A stretch of 64,000 nucleotides of DNA from Methylocystis suflitae (GCF_024448135.1 NZ_JAMRYX010000041.1:17422-81421); one strand, 5' to 3'; shown: positions 34,880-44,064, counted from the stretch's first letter. The notes: generated from the sequence alone by a model not told the origin. Program-made: numbers and translations.

Positions 34880-36774
34880 GGTGGGCCTCCGGACTTCGCA
34901 GGAACGCCATCAAACCGCTGCGTCGCCTCTTTGCCGAGAGAGAAAACCAGCAGCGTTCCGCCGCCGACAGTGTAGAGCGGCAAATCCTGCGACGCGCCGG
35001 TGAAGCCTAATGCGCCATTGCGCACGCGGGGATCGACTTCGGCGTTGGCGACGACCCCAGGCCAGCCGCCGACGCCAGAAAGGATGGCGACATATTGGAC
35101 GCCGTCATTGCCGACGAAGGTGACCGGCTGTCCAATGATGCCTGACGGCGCGCGAATTTGCCAAAGCAATTTGCCCGATCGCGCATCGACGGCTTTAAAC
35201 ATCCTGTCCATCGTGCCGTAGAAGGCGACGTCGCCCGCCGTGACCAGCGCGCCGCTCCAGACGAGCTGATTTTCCGTTATGGACCAGACCTTGGCGCGTT
35301 TGACCGGGTCCCAGGCCATGAACTCGCCGCGGTGGCCTCCAGGGCCCGCGTACATATCGACCGTGGCGCCAACGAAGGGCGTGCCGGCGATGTAGCTCAC
35401 TTCGCTCGTCTTGAAATTCGCGCAAAGATGTTGGTGCGGCACATAGAGAAGCTTGGTTCGCGGCGACCAGGCAGTGGGTTGCCAGTCCTTGGCGCCCGGC
35501 GGCGCGGGACAGATATTCTCGATCGTCTTGTTGAGTGCGGGTTTGAACGCCTCGTTAGGTTCGATGCGGCCTGTCTTCAGGTCAACACCCTTATAGACCG
35601 TGATCGTCTCGTATGGATCGGCTGAGAGAACCTCGCCGGTCTCGCGATCCATGACATACATGTAGCCGTTGCGGCCGGGATGAATGAGCGCTTTACGCTG
35701 CGCGCCATTGATCTCCAAATCGACAAGCACATTCTCGTTGATCTCGTCATGGTCCCAAAGATCGTGCGGACTGACCTGATAAGCCCATTTCGCCATGCCG
35801 GTGTCGGCGTCGCGTGCGAAAATGGTGCTTGTCCAGAGATTGTCGCCGGGCCGCTGATTGGAGTTCCAGGGGCCCGGATTCGCCGTGCCGTAATAAACGA
35901 GATTGAGGGTGGGATCGTATGAAAGCCAGCCCCAGACCGTGCCGCCGCCAGTCTTCCACCGATCGGACGGCCAGGTATCGACGCCGCGATCCTTTCCTTT
36001 CATCCAATCGTAAAAGGGCTTGAAGTCCGGGCCAATCAGCACCTCGGAATCAGGGCCAGTCGAGTGGGCGCGCCAGACGATCTTGCCAGTGTTCTGATCG
36101 ATTGCGGTCAACCAACCTCGAACGCCCATTTCGCCGCCGCTGTTGCCCGCGAGCACTTTTCCTTTGATCGCGAGCGGCGCCATGGTGATCGTCTCGCCAA
36201 GATTGATGTCGCCGAGCTTTGTCACCCACAATTCGACGCCCGTGCGCGCGTCAAGCGCGACCATGTGATTGTCGAGCGTGTTGAGAAAGATCTTGCCATT
36301 ATCGTAGGCGAGGCCGCGCGTCACCACATCGCAGCAGGCGACGCCCTTCGCCGCGAGATCAGGCTTCGGCGCATAGGACCATTTGAGTTCGCCCGTCGCG
36401 GCGTCGAGCGCAAAGACCTGATTGGGACGCGGGCCGTCATAGGGCGCCGCGACATAGAGAACGCCATCTATGATAAGCGGCGCCGCCTCCTGTCCGCGAT
36501 CAACGCCAACCGAAAACGACCACGCAAGTTTCAATTGAGCGACGTTCTCGGCGTTGATCTGGTCGAGAGCGCTGTAACGCGTATTGGCGTAGTCGCGCGA
36601 GGCGATCGGCCAGTTCTTTTGATCGGCTGCGAGCTCAGAAAGATTGGGCTGCGCCGAAGCGGCGAGGGGCGCAAAAAGGCACAGCAAGAATCCGAAGCGC
36701 AAAGAGCCCCAACGCCGAGACGCCTGATAACACGTTGGACGATGCACAAACTTTGAGGGAGGCAATGGCGACAT
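34876..36774 (-). CDS. PQQ-dependent alcohol dehydrogenase with lanthanide-type metal site (XoxF-like)
   Basis: 632 residues, Sec signal ending near AASAQPN (about 42), then an eight-bladed propeller. Cofactor features: vicinal disulfide Cys147-Cys148 (VACCDVV), metal ligands Glu215 (GGEMG), Asn299 (TANPGPWN) and Asp341, plus an extra Asp343 two residues on (WDHDE). That second Asp is the marker of lanthanide-dependent enzymes; calcium MxaF has Ala there. The surrounding WDHDE differs from the usual WDYDG of XoxF. It oxidises methanol or other alcohols in the periplasm, passing electrons to the downstream cytochrome c. Confidence 0.88.
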   Translation of the reverse strand: MSPLPPSKFVHRPTCYQASRRWGSLRFGFLLCLFAPLAASAQPNLSELAADQKNWPIASRDYANTRYSALDQINAENVAQLKLAWSFSVGVDRGQEAAPLIIDGVLYVAAPYDGPRPNQVFALDAATGELKWSYAPKPDLAAKGVACCDVVTRGLAYDNGKIFLNTLDNHMVALDARTGVELWVTKLGDINLGETITMAPLAIKGKVLAGNSGGEMGVRGWLTAIDQNTGKIVWRAHSTGPDSEVLIGPDFKPFYDWMKGKDRGVDTWPSDRWKTGGGTVWGWLSYDPTLNLVYYGTANPGPWNSNQRPGDNLWTSTIFARDADTGMAKWAYQVSPHDLWDHDEINENVLVDLEINGAQRKALIHPGRNGYMYVMDRETGEVLSADPYETITVYKGVDLKTGRIEPNEAFKPALNKTIENICPAPPGAKDWQPTAWSPRTKLLYVPHQHLCANFKTSEVSYIAGTPFVGATVDMYAGPGGHRGEFMAWDPVKRAKVWSITENQLVWSGALVTAGDVAFYGTMDRMFKAVDARSGKLLWQIRAPSGIIGQPVTFVGNDGVQYVAILSGVGGWPGVVANAEVDPRVRNGALGFTGASQDLPLYTVGGGTLLVFSLGKEATQRFDGVPAKSGGPP

Positions 36775-36980
36775 GGTTCGCCCCGCATTCGCAACGGTAT
36801 CGGAGGTAGAGCCGGCGACAAGCGGGGCAAGCGTCGCCCTTCATTGGCGCCGATGACAACCGCAGACGCGGGAACATAGCCGTTGCAGCTGCGTTACTCA
36901 CTCGCAAACCATAACACTTTGACGAATCCATATGGGCGCCAGCGTGATCTTAGCCTTGATGGGCCTGGGGTAATATCGCC

Positions 36981-37967
36981 ATGCCAGCGGCGCGCAGCTT
37001 ATTTGTCGTCGGCATATCCGGCGCTCTCGCCGGCTGCAGCGATCGGCAGTCGGCGCTCGCGCCCCATGCCGCCGAAGCGCAAGATTTGCTCTGGCTCACT
37101 GTGTTGTTCATCGTCCTCCTCGGCGCGATCTGGCTGATCGTCATGATCGCATTGGCGATCGCCATGTTGCGCCGTCGAGACGACAACGCGAAACCAAGTG
37201 AGCGCGTCGCGAGCGTCGTCATTTCTATTTGCGCCGGCCTGACGGGTCTCATCGTCATCGGTCTCACCGTCGTAAGCTTCGCTGGACAGCGCGAGATGCA
37301 ACGCCGCGAGTCGCCTCTTCTCGTCCGCATCATCGGACATCAGTGGTGGTGGGAGTTGCGCTACGCCGACGATGGTCCAAATTCGTCTTTCGTCACGGCG
37401 AATGAGCTTCGTCTTCCCGCCGGCCGCGACGTTGTTTTGAATTTGGAGTCCGCCGACGTCATCCATAGCTTCTGGGCGCCAAACCTTGCGGGGAAAAAAG
37501 ACCTGATCCCCGGCCGAGTGAACGAGCTGAAAATTCGCGCGCCTTTGGCGGGCGTCTACCGCGCGCAATGCGCCGAGTTTTGTGGATTGCAGCACGCCCA
37601 TATGGGCCTCGACGTTGTCGTCGAAAATCCCGACCGCTTCGAGGAATGGCGCGTGGGCCAGGCCACCTCCGGCCGCGCGCCGCAGACTGAAGAGCAAAGG
37701 TTCGGGCAGGACGTCTTTCTGACCCGCGCCTGCTTCATGTGCCACGCCATCCGCGGGACCAAGGCCGACGGCTTGGCGGGTCCCGATCTGACCCATTTCG
37801 CGAGCCGCAGGACGCTCGCCGCCGCGCTTTTGCCGAGAACGACGGGCGCGACCGCGGGTTGGATCGCCGACCCGCAGCAACTCAAGCCGGGGGCGCATAT
37901 GCCGCGTCTCGCTCTATCGCCGAAGGAGCTCAACGCCGTCGTCGCTTATTTGGAGAGCTTGGAGTGA
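36981..37967 (+). CDS. coxB: Cytochrome c oxidase subunit II with fused cytochrome c (caa3 type)
   Basis: 328 residues. Lipoprotein signal with LAGC (Cys19), two transmembrane helices (about 36-62 and 78-100), then the CuA domain with His162, Cys197, Cys201, His205 and Met208. The C-terminal haem c domain has CFMCH at 251-255 and a likely axial Met in GAHMPRL. A CuA domain plus covalently bound haem c defines caa3-type oxidase. The gene is divergent from the PQQ dehydrogenase and overlaps the next gene by 4 bases. Confidence 0.94.
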   Translation: MPAARSLFVVGISGALAGCSDRQSALAPHAAEAQDLLWLTVLFIVLLGAIWLIVMIALAIAMLRRRDDNAKPSERVASVVISICAGLTGLIVIGLTVVSFAGQREMQRRESPLLVRIIGHQWWWELRYADDGPNSSFVTANELRLPAGRDVVLNLESADVIHSFWAPNLAGKKDLIPGRVNELKIRAPLAGVYRAQCAEFCGLQHAHMGLDVVVENPDRFEEWRVGQATSGRAPQTEEQRFGQDVFLTRACFMCHAIRGTKADGLAGPDLTHFASRRTLAAALLPRTTGATAGWIADPQQLKPGAHMPRLALSPKELNAVVAYLESLE

Positions 37968-40465
37968 GCCTCGCCGAATTGGAAAAACGCGACTTGCGCG
38001 ATGAAGACCTCGAAGGAGAGGCGCTGACGTCGCGTCTTGCGCGGGTCTGGTCGACGCCGAAGGGTCTATGGGGCGCCCTATCAGCCGTTGATCACAAAAT
38101 CGTCGGGCGGCGCTACATCATCACGGCCTTGGCATTTTTGTTTCTTGGCGGACTTCTCGCCGTTCTGATCCGCTTGCAGCTATCGCGCGCGGAGGCGGGC
38201 TTCATTGGACCCGAAGCCTACAATCAAATTTTCACCATGCACGGCACGACAATGATGTTTCTCTTCGCCGTGCCGGTGATGGAGGCCTTTGCCGTCTACC
38301 TCGTCCCGCTGATGGTCGGCACGCGCAACATCGCCTTTCCGCGTCTCAACGCCTTCAGCTACTGGGTCTATCTCGGCGGCGGCGCCTTTCTTTGGATTGC
38401 GTTTGTTATGAATGTCGGCCCGGACGTCGGCTGGTTCGCTTACGTTCCGCTCTCTGGCCCGCAATTTACGCCGGGCAAGCGCAGCGACGTCTGGGCGCAG
38501 ACGATCACCTTCACGGAAGTCGCCGCGCTTGCCGTGGCCGTCGAAATCATCGTCACCGTCTTCAAGCAGCGCGCGCCCGGCATGACGCTCGATCGCATAC
38601 CATTGTTCGTCTGGTCGATGCTCGTCATGTCCTTTCTTGTGCTGTTCTCAATGCCTGCCGTTGTGACGGCCTCGACCATGCTGATCATGGATCGTCTCAT
38701 CGGAACGCATTTCTTCGATCCGAACGGTGGCGGCGACGCGGTGCTCTGGCAGCATCTGTTTTGGATCTTCGGCCATCCCGAAGTTTACATCATCTTTCTG
38801 CCCGCGGCCGGCATGGTGTCGGCGATCGTCGAGACATTCTCGGGCCGAGCGATGGTCGGCTATCTCGCGCTGGTGCTGTCGCTGATCGCCGTCGGCTTTT
38901 TGTCGTTCGGGCTTTGGGTCCATCACATGTTCACGACGGGCCTGCCGCCGCTCGGCGCAAGTTTCTTTACCGCGTCAAGCATGCTGATTGCGATCCCGAA
39001 TGGAATCCAAATCTTCTGCTGGATCGCGACGCTCTGGCTTGGCCGTCCGCGCCTGTCGTCGCCGCTTTTGTTCGTGCTCGGCTTCTTCTTCATTTTCGTC
39101 ATCGGCGGCATGACGGGCGTCATGGTCGCATCGGTTCCGATCGACACGCAAGTGCATGACGCCTATTTCGTCGTCGCGCATTTCCATTATGTGCTCATCG
39201 GCGGCGCGGTCTTTCCGCTGCTCGGCGGCATCTATTATTGGGCTCCAAAAATCTTCGGCGTAACGCTGAGCGAGCGTTTGGCGCGGTGGCATTTCTGGAC
39301 CGCCTTCTTTGGCTTCAACGTCGCCTTCTTTCCAATGCATATTCTCGGACTGATCGGAATGCCAAGACGCATCTACACCTATCAACCCGAACTTGGGTGG
39401 GAAGGGCTCAATCAGCTCTCAAGCGTCGGCGCGCTGCTATTTTTTATAAGCTTCCTGATCTTTCTGTGGAATGTCGGGACGAGTTGGCGCAACCGCGGGC
39501 CGGCTCCAGCAAACCCCTGGAACGCATCGACGCTGGAATGGGCGTCGGCTTCGCCGCCGCCGCCCCAAAATTTCGATCACATTCCGGTCGTTGATCGGCT
39601 TACGCCATTGTGGCGCGACGATCCTTTGCCCGTCGCCGCAGGACTCTCGGTCAGTTATCGCGAGCTGGCCGTCACGTCGCTATCGGAAGCGACGCCGCAA
39701 CTGCGCGAACGATCGCCCGATCCTTCAATTTGGCCGCTCGTCACCGCCGTCGCCGTGACCATCGCATTCGTGGGCTCGATATTTACGCCTTGGGCGGTCG
39801 TCTGGGGCGGCGCGCTTGTCGCCGCGCCACTGATTGGCTGGTTCTGGCCGAAAAAAGTTTCGGAGGACACGAAGACGCGTCTCGCCCTGAGCCTGCGCGC
39901 GTTGCCGACATATGGCTTCGGCGCAAAAGCTCTTACGTGGTGGGGGACGCTCGCCTATGTGTCGATCGAAGGCTCGGTCTTCGCCATGGCCGTGGGCGGC
40001 TATTTTTATCTGTCGACGCTCGCCGAACGATGGCCGCTTGGCCCTCTCCCCGATCACTGGCCGGGTTCGCTCATGTTGATTTTTCTCCTCGCGAGTCTTT
40101 GGCCAAATCTGCGCATCGAGCGCCTCGCGAGAGCGGAGAACCTGAAAGCCGTGCAAGCAGGGCTGTTGCTGATGTCCGCCATCGGGCTCCTCGCCATCGG
40201 CATTCGTTTTTATGAGTTCTACAACTTGCCCGTGAGATGGTACGTCAACGCCTACGGCTCGATGTTATGGTTCTTGCTGGGCCTGCATGCGGCGCATCTC
40301 ATCACCGACGTTGGCGAGACGCTCGTTCTCACCGCGCTCATGTTCACCAAACACGCGCGCGGCAAACGCTTCAGCGACGTAAGCGACAACGCGTTTTATT
40401 GGTATTTCGTCGTCGGCGCATGGGTCCCGCTCTATTTCGTGATCTATTGGTTTCAGAAGGGATGA
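37964..40465 (+). CDS. Cytochrome c oxidase subunit I fused to subunit III
   Basis: 833 residues from the GTG at 37964 that overlaps the coxB stop. Residues about 40-560 are subunit I: TMHGTTMMFLF (haem a His), FWIFGHPEVYIIFLP (CuB His and cross-linked Tyr), LWVHHMFTTG and VAHFHYVLIGG. The remainder carries several more helices with the subunit III pattern (YVSIEGSVFAMAVGGYFYL, GLHAAHLITD). Fused I/III chains are known in some caa3 oxidases. It reduces O2 to water and pumps protons in the inner membrane. Confidence 0.92.
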   Translation: MSLAELEKRDLRDEDLEGEALTSRLARVWSTPKGLWGALSAVDHKIVGRRYIITALAFLFLGGLLAVLIRLQLSRAEAGFIGPEAYNQIFTMHGTTMMFLFAVPVMEAFAVYLVPLMVGTRNIAFPRLNAFSYWVYLGGGAFLWIAFVMNVGPDVGWFAYVPLSGPQFTPGKRSDVWAQTITFTEVAALAVAVEIIVTVFKQRAPGMTLDRIPLFVWSMLVMSFLVLFSMPAVVTASTMLIMDRLIGTHFFDPNGGGDAVLWQHLFWIFGHPEVYIIFLPAAGMVSAIVETFSGRAMVGYLALVLSLIAVGFLSFGLWVHHMFTTGLPPLGASFFTASSMLIAIPNGIQIFCWIATLWLGRPRLSSPLLFVLGFFFIFVIGGMTGVMVASVPIDTQVHDAYFVVAHFHYVLIGGAVFPLLGGIYYWAPKIFGVTLSERLARWHFWTAFFGFNVAFFPMHILGLIGMPRRIYTYQPELGWEGLNQLSSVGALLFFISFLIFLWNVGTSWRNRGPAPANPWNASTLEWASASPPPPQNFDHIPVVDRLTPLWRDDPLPVAAGLSVSYRELAVTSLSEATPQLRERSPDPSIWPLVTAVAVTIAFVGSIFTPWAVVWGGALVAAPLIGWFWPKKVSEDTKTRLALSLRALPTYGFGAKALTWWGTLAYVSIEGSVFAMAVGGYFYLSTLAERWPLGPLPDHWPGSLMLIFLLASLWPNLRIERLARAENLKAVQAGLLLMSAIGLLAIGIRFYEFYNLPVRWYVNAYGSMLWFLLGLHAAHLITDVGETLVLTALMFTKHARGKRFSDVSDNAFYWYFVVGAWVPLYFVIYWFQKG

Positions 40466-40469
40466 GCGC

Positions 40470-40799
40470 ATGCGCGAGCGCGCTGCGGAACAGTTCAGCT
40501 GGGCGGGCCTCGCGTTGGGCCCGGGAGCGTGGGGCGCTAACACCTTGGTTGGCTACGCGCTCGTGTCCACGCTCTGCGGCCGTTATCCGGCGGCGTTGTC
40601 GTGGTTGGCGGCGGCGCTCGCCGTTTTGGCGCTCTGCGGCGCGGGCGTCTCGGCGCTGTCTTACAGAGCGCTCGCCGCTGATCGCGATGGCGCGCCGCAC
40701 GCCTTGCTGGCTGGCGTGGCGGCCGCCCTTGGCGCGCTCTTCGCAACGGTCATCCTGCTACAAGGCGCGGCCGTCTTCTTGCTTGGATGCGCGCTTTGA
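40470..40799 (+). CDS. Small membrane protein of the caa3 oxidase cluster
   Basis: 109 residues with three hydrophobic segments and no recognised family. It lies between the fused subunit I/III gene (4-base gap) and ctaG (13-base overlap), so it is almost certainly part of this operon. It could be a subunit IV-like or assembly protein. The first residues (MRERAAEQFSWAGLALGPGAWG) resemble the cytoplasmic start of such small subunits. The assignment is by context only. Confidence 0.7.
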   Translation: MRERAAEQFSWAGLALGPGAWGANTLVGYALVSTLCGRYPAALSWLAAALAVLALCGAGVSALSYRALAADRDGAPHALLAGVAAALGALFATVILLQGAAVFLLGCAL

Positions 40800-41728
40800 A
40801 GCGCTCCAGTCTGCTTGCGGTCTTGGTGTCGCTTTGCACGCCCGCAGCCGCGCATAGCGGGGCGGTTTACAATGCCGCAGAGGTTTCCAGTCTCATTCTT
40901 CTGCTGGCGTTTGCGGCAATTTACGCGTTCGGGGTTACATTGCTGTGGCGGCGCGTCGGCTGCATCCGCGGCGTTGCCCGCGATCGAGCGATCATGTTCG
41001 CGGCGGGCTGCGCAGCGCTCGCCTTGCTCTATCTGCCGTCCCTGCGCGAACTTTCGGCCGGCCTATTCGCCGCGCATATGATCGAACATGAATGGGCGAT
41101 GCTGATTGTCGCGCCCTTGCTTATCTTGGGAAAGCCCTTCGCAGCCTTTGCGTGGGCTTTACCGCGTCCACTGCTGGCGGCTGTGACGGGGCTGCGGCAG
41201 TGGCTCCAAACAGCGTGGAGGGCGGCGACGCAGCCGCTCTTTGCAACATTTCAGCATGCCCTGACAGTTTGGGCTTGGCACGCTTCCAACCTCTACGAGC
41301 TGGCGCTTCGCGATCCGACCACGCATTTCTGGCAACATGCCTGCTTGCTCGTGTCGGCGCTGATTTTCTGGCGCGCGATGCTTCTATCGCCGCAGAAAGG
41401 TTTGGTTCTTTTCTGCTTGTTTTTCACCGTCGTCCAAAGCGGCTTTCTCGGCGTTCTGTTGACGTTGTCGGAACGTCTTTGGGTCCCCGCTCAAAGCGCG
41501 AACGCCGGCGCATGGGAGCTAACACCGATCGAAGACCAACAACTCGCCGGCCTGATCATGTGGGTTCCGGCCGGACTTTTCTACACAGCCGCGGCTCTGT
41601 GGGCGGCGAGCGCCTGGATCAAGCGCCCTTCCAGAGGGGCTACGCACCCAGCCTACGTTCTCCATCACGACGTCAGTCTTACAGCGGAGAGGAAAGTCTC
41701 GCATGGTCACCGAGGTTCTCGCGCTTAG
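40787..41728 (+). CDS. ctaG: Cytochrome c oxidase assembly protein, caa3-type CtaG
   Basis: 313 residues. A signal-like N-terminus (PAAAHSGAVY) precedes about seven helices. Family features are HMIEHEWAMLIVAPLLILGKP, HALTVWAWHASNLYELAL, HFWQHACLLVSALIFW and DQQLAGLIMWVPAGL. The His-rich helices bind copper for CuB insertion. It is the last gene of the oxidase operon, and the C-terminus is cytoplasmic and basic. Confidence 0.92.
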   Translation: MRALKRSSLLAVLVSLCTPAAAHSGAVYNAAEVSSLILLLAFAAIYAFGVTLLWRRVGCIRGVARDRAIMFAAGCAALALLYLPSLRELSAGLFAAHMIEHEWAMLIVAPLLILGKPFAAFAWALPRPLLAAVTGLRQWLQTAWRAATQPLFATFQHALTVWAWHASNLYELALRDPTTHFWQHACLLVSALIFWRAMLLSPQKGLVLFCLFFTVVQSGFLGVLLTLSERLWVPAQSANAGAWELTPIEDQQLAGLIMWVPAGLFYTAAALWAASAWIKRPSRGATHPAYVLHHDVSLTAERKVSHGHRGSRA

Positions 41729-42159
41729 ACGGCGACGCGGCCATCATGTTTCGCGCGTGCGCCCCAGTCACATCGGGACACGGCCGCAGATCAAACGCGC
41801 GCTTCCCCAATGCTTTTTGTATCGAGTCCATTAATGGCGCCATGAGCAAGCATCATGCGCCCTGTAACATTCGACAGGATGGAATCCGCTGACGTCCAAA
41901 GCCGTCCCGGAGCTCTCATGCGAACGAGCCTAATCCTCCTGTCAACGCTGGCCGTTTTTGTGAGCCGAGCGGATGCCGCACAGCAGACCAACTACGAAAT
42001 CATAGCAAGGCTCGCGCAAGCGCCCGGCAATGAAGCTGCATATACCCGCTGTCGCCGGAACAGGCCTTGATTGGGATGAAGCTGCCATTGGCGTCAGCAT
42101 TGCTTACTAGATAATTGTGCGGCGCACGCTGGTTGCGGGCCGATCTATAATGAATCGCT
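41729..42159. other. Intergenic region, one small secreted ORF only
   Basis: About 430 bases between ctaG and the AAA ATPase. It contains the short ORF at 41918-42070 and an imperfect hairpin near 41837-41862 (GGCGCCATGA and TCATGCGCC arms). Nothing else is supported. Confidence 0.4.
41918..42070 (+). pseudogene. Short signal-peptide ORF, possible N-terminal remnant
   Basis: 50 codons from the ATG at 41918. The first 24 form a good signal peptide (MRTSLILLSTLAVFVSRADA). The next part, YEIIARLAQAPGN, resembles the mature N-terminus of SMP-30/royal-jelly-like beta-propeller proteins, where APGN is followed by a long conserved domain. Here the frame ends 16 residues later. It may be a truncated gene or a genuine micro-protein; evidence is thin. 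Confidence 0.3.
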
Positions 42160-43053
42160 CTAATCATTACGCTTGTTAAAGGCCGGGTTGATTGCGCTCA
42201 CCAGAAGGAAATGTTCGTCCACCTGCTTCATAGCCTCGGCGACGTCCGCTACGGTTATGACACTCCTTTTCTGAGACAAAGCCAAAAGAGCGGCATGCTT
42301 ACCGACAACCTGGCAGGAGTAAGGGAGCCCGCAGCTTAGTTCCATAGCGAGCGAGAGAGCATCGTCCATGATCTCGAGTCCGCACCGCCTCCAGCGACCC
42401 ACTAGGAATTCCTGTACTTTCACCGGGGGAAGACCGGCTAAAGGTATTATCTGCAAATGTCTTTGAACAGATATATGCGCTCTCTTAAATTGTGTTGCAG
42501 CTCCCGGCGAGCCTACCAATATGAGCTTAGTGTCCACAGCATTATCGGATATTACTTTCATCAAGTTAGCAAACTGTACTATGTCTGATGGATTTAATAT
42601 TTCTTCAAAGTTATCGAATACAATCAATAGAGGCGTTTTCATGCGCGCCAGTTCGAATTCCACGTCAAGGCACGAGAGATCTACGTTATCAAATTGCGTC
42701 GACGCCATTCCCAAGAGTGCTAGGGTTCTTCTTAAAACTTTACTCCAGATTGCCTTAAAACTTGAGTTTTCACAGTTCGTGCGAACGCATGTGATGTGAG
42801 GGGCTGCTCTGCTCGCGCAGTCTAAAAAGCAGCTGACCATCGACGTTTTACCGGTTCCCCGTCCGCCGGCGATAAATGCATGCCTTCCTGGACTCGCAAC
42901 GACACTGAGCAGTTCACGCAGGCTGGCTTCGCGGCCAACCAGTTCGGTCAGGGAAGAAACAGGCGTTCCTGGGGTAAATGTCTTTTCTACATCCTGTAAT
43001 CTCGCGCGGATATCATCCTTGGTTGGAATTGCTACGGCGTTTCCGGGTGGCAC
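42160..43053 (-). CDS. Orphan AAA+ ATPase
   Basis: 297 residues from a GTG at 43053; the frame is open to a TTG at 43122 but the extra part is Arg-rich and poor in family features. Walker A is GGRGTGKTSM, Walker B LLIVFDNFEE, and the preceding LVGREASLRELLSVV is the usual start of Orc/Cdc6-like and STAND-type AAA modules. The C-terminal part is helical. The gene is visibly AT-richer than its neighbours, suggesting transfer. No partner gene is adjacent, so function is open (regulatory ATPase, defence or transposition helper). Confidence 0.75.
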   Translation of the reverse strand: MPPGNAVAIPTKDDIRARLQDVEKTFTPGTPVSSLTELVGREASLRELLSVVASPGRHAFIAGGRGTGKTSMVSCFLDCASRAAPHITCVRTNCENSSFKAIWSKVLRRTLALLGMASTQFDNVDLSCLDVEFELARMKTPLLIVFDNFEEILNPSDIVQFANLMKVISDNAVDTKLILVGSPGAATQFKRAHISVQRHLQIIPLAGLPPVKVQEFLVGRWRRCGLEIMDDALSLAMELSCGLPYSCQVVGKHAALLALSQKRSVITVADVAEAMKQVDEHFLLVSAINPAFNKRND

Positions 43054-43612
43054 AGGCGTGACCTTAGCGGTGTTGCGCCGCCCATAAGTGAGGCTACGCG
43101 GCCGTCCGCATCCGCAGCGCAAAGGGAGACAATGGCCAAGCTATAGCTATTTCGGGTGCGCAGCAATGGTTTTTCCGTGACCGCTAACGCTGCTGCCGCC
43201 GGTGACAGAGCTCGGCAGCGGACCGCGCTCCTTGAAATGGAGCAGGGCTTGGATTGCCCCCGCAATTACACATGTCGGGTCCTGCCCAAGTGGCGATTTC
43301 CTCGGATTTTCAAAAGCTTCTCCCGGCGCCGGCCGGCCAATCTGCTCAATATCCGCAAGCGACTAGGCTTCCACGCCAGAGTCTTGGACCGAGTGCAGTG
43401 CAATAACGGGATTGCAATGGTTCTTAAGAAACGGCCCCTGCTACAGGGCGAACGAAACGCGCAAGGGGCAGGGACATCGGTCTCCCGCCCCTGGAGCGCA
43501 GCGGGAACCTTGAGGCCTGTCGCGCGTTTTCAGCAAGGCACAAGTTGCTGGTCGTATAATGCGCCGATTGACGCGGGAGCCGCTCGCAAGAGGCCGACAA
43601 GGAAAGAAGAAA
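43054..43612. other. Intergenic region with a general-stress-type promoter and a hairpin
   Basis: About 500 bases without a believable gene; the open + strand frame here is Arg/Ser-rich noise. Visible elements are a GC-rich inverted repeat at about 43464-43493 (AGGGGC/GCCCCT arms), the EcfG-like promoter at 43504-43528 and a perfect TATAAT at 43555-43560 without a matching -35. Confidence 0.45.
43504..43528 (+). promoter_or_regulatory. Candidate sigma-EcfG general stress promoter
   Basis: GGAAC-N16-CGTT matches the alphaproteobacterial general-stress consensus used by EcfG with PhyR-NepR. It is 85 bases upstream of the small membrane protein gene at 43613. Chance occurrence is possible since both boxes are short. 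Confidence 0.5.
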
Positions 43613-43855
43613 ATGGCGCTCGCAGAAAGGTTCCTCCTCGCAACAAGGCCCGCCTTTCCACGAGGTCGGACGCTGGAAGTCGGCAGGCTGGCTTTCGTCG
43701 CGACAGCATTTGCGACTTTAGTGGCTATCGTTCTGCGGATTTTTGCGCTTGGCCATCCGGTCATAGCGATGTGGTTCGCGGCCGCTTTTTGTGCGTGGGC
43801 AATTATTTTTGGGGCCGCCAGAGCTTCAGAGACGCCGAGCCGCCTACGTAGATAA
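43613..43855 (+). CDS. Small inner-membrane protein, hypothetical
   Basis: 80 residues from the ATG at 43613 with AAGGAAAG upstream. Two hydrophobic helices (about 23-42 and 48-66) are joined by a short loop (ALGHPV), with basic ends. No family recognised. It may be transcribed from the EcfG-like promoter at 43504. Many alphaproteobacterial stress-induced genes encode such small membrane proteins. Next to it lies another short hydrophobic frame ending in a strong terminator. Confidence 0.5.
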   Translation: MALAERFLLATRPAFPRGRTLEVGRLAFVATAFATLVAIVLRIFALGHPVIAMWFAAAFCAWAIIFGAARASETPSRLRR

Positions 43856-44025
43856 AACGGAACGACGGGGGCGCTGGCGACACCAATCCTTACCTCTTGG
43901 CCGGCGGCACGGCGCTGCTCTTTGGCGGCGGCGTCGCGGCTGCAGTCGCGCTTTCGGGCGGCGGCGACGGATGCACCGCAGCGGTAATTCCGGTGAGCCG
44001 CAGCGCGGGCGTGATCTGTCAGTAA
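43852..44025 (+). pseudogene. Hydrophobic Gly/Ala-rich fragment without a standard start
   Basis: From 43852 a frame reads NDGGAGDTNPYLLAGGTALL and continues through a hydrophobic helix to AGVICQ and TAA at 44023. No ATG or GTG opens it before the helix; the previous in-frame codon is TAG at 43849. Composition is protein-like and a perfect terminator follows 40 bases later, so it may be the 3' end of a decayed gene or a small protein using a TTG. Uncertain. Confidence 0.3.
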
Positions 44026-44064
44026 AAGATGGCCGTTGCTGGAATGGTCGCCTATCCAGTTGAG

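Noticed and set aside
43464..43493. GC-rich inverted repeat as a terminator
   Set aside because: No T-run follows in either direction and no gene ends there.
43156..43851. 231-codon + strand frame in the intergenic region
   Set aside because: Arg/Ser-rich, no hydrophobic core or motif, and overlaps the better small membrane protein gene in another frame.
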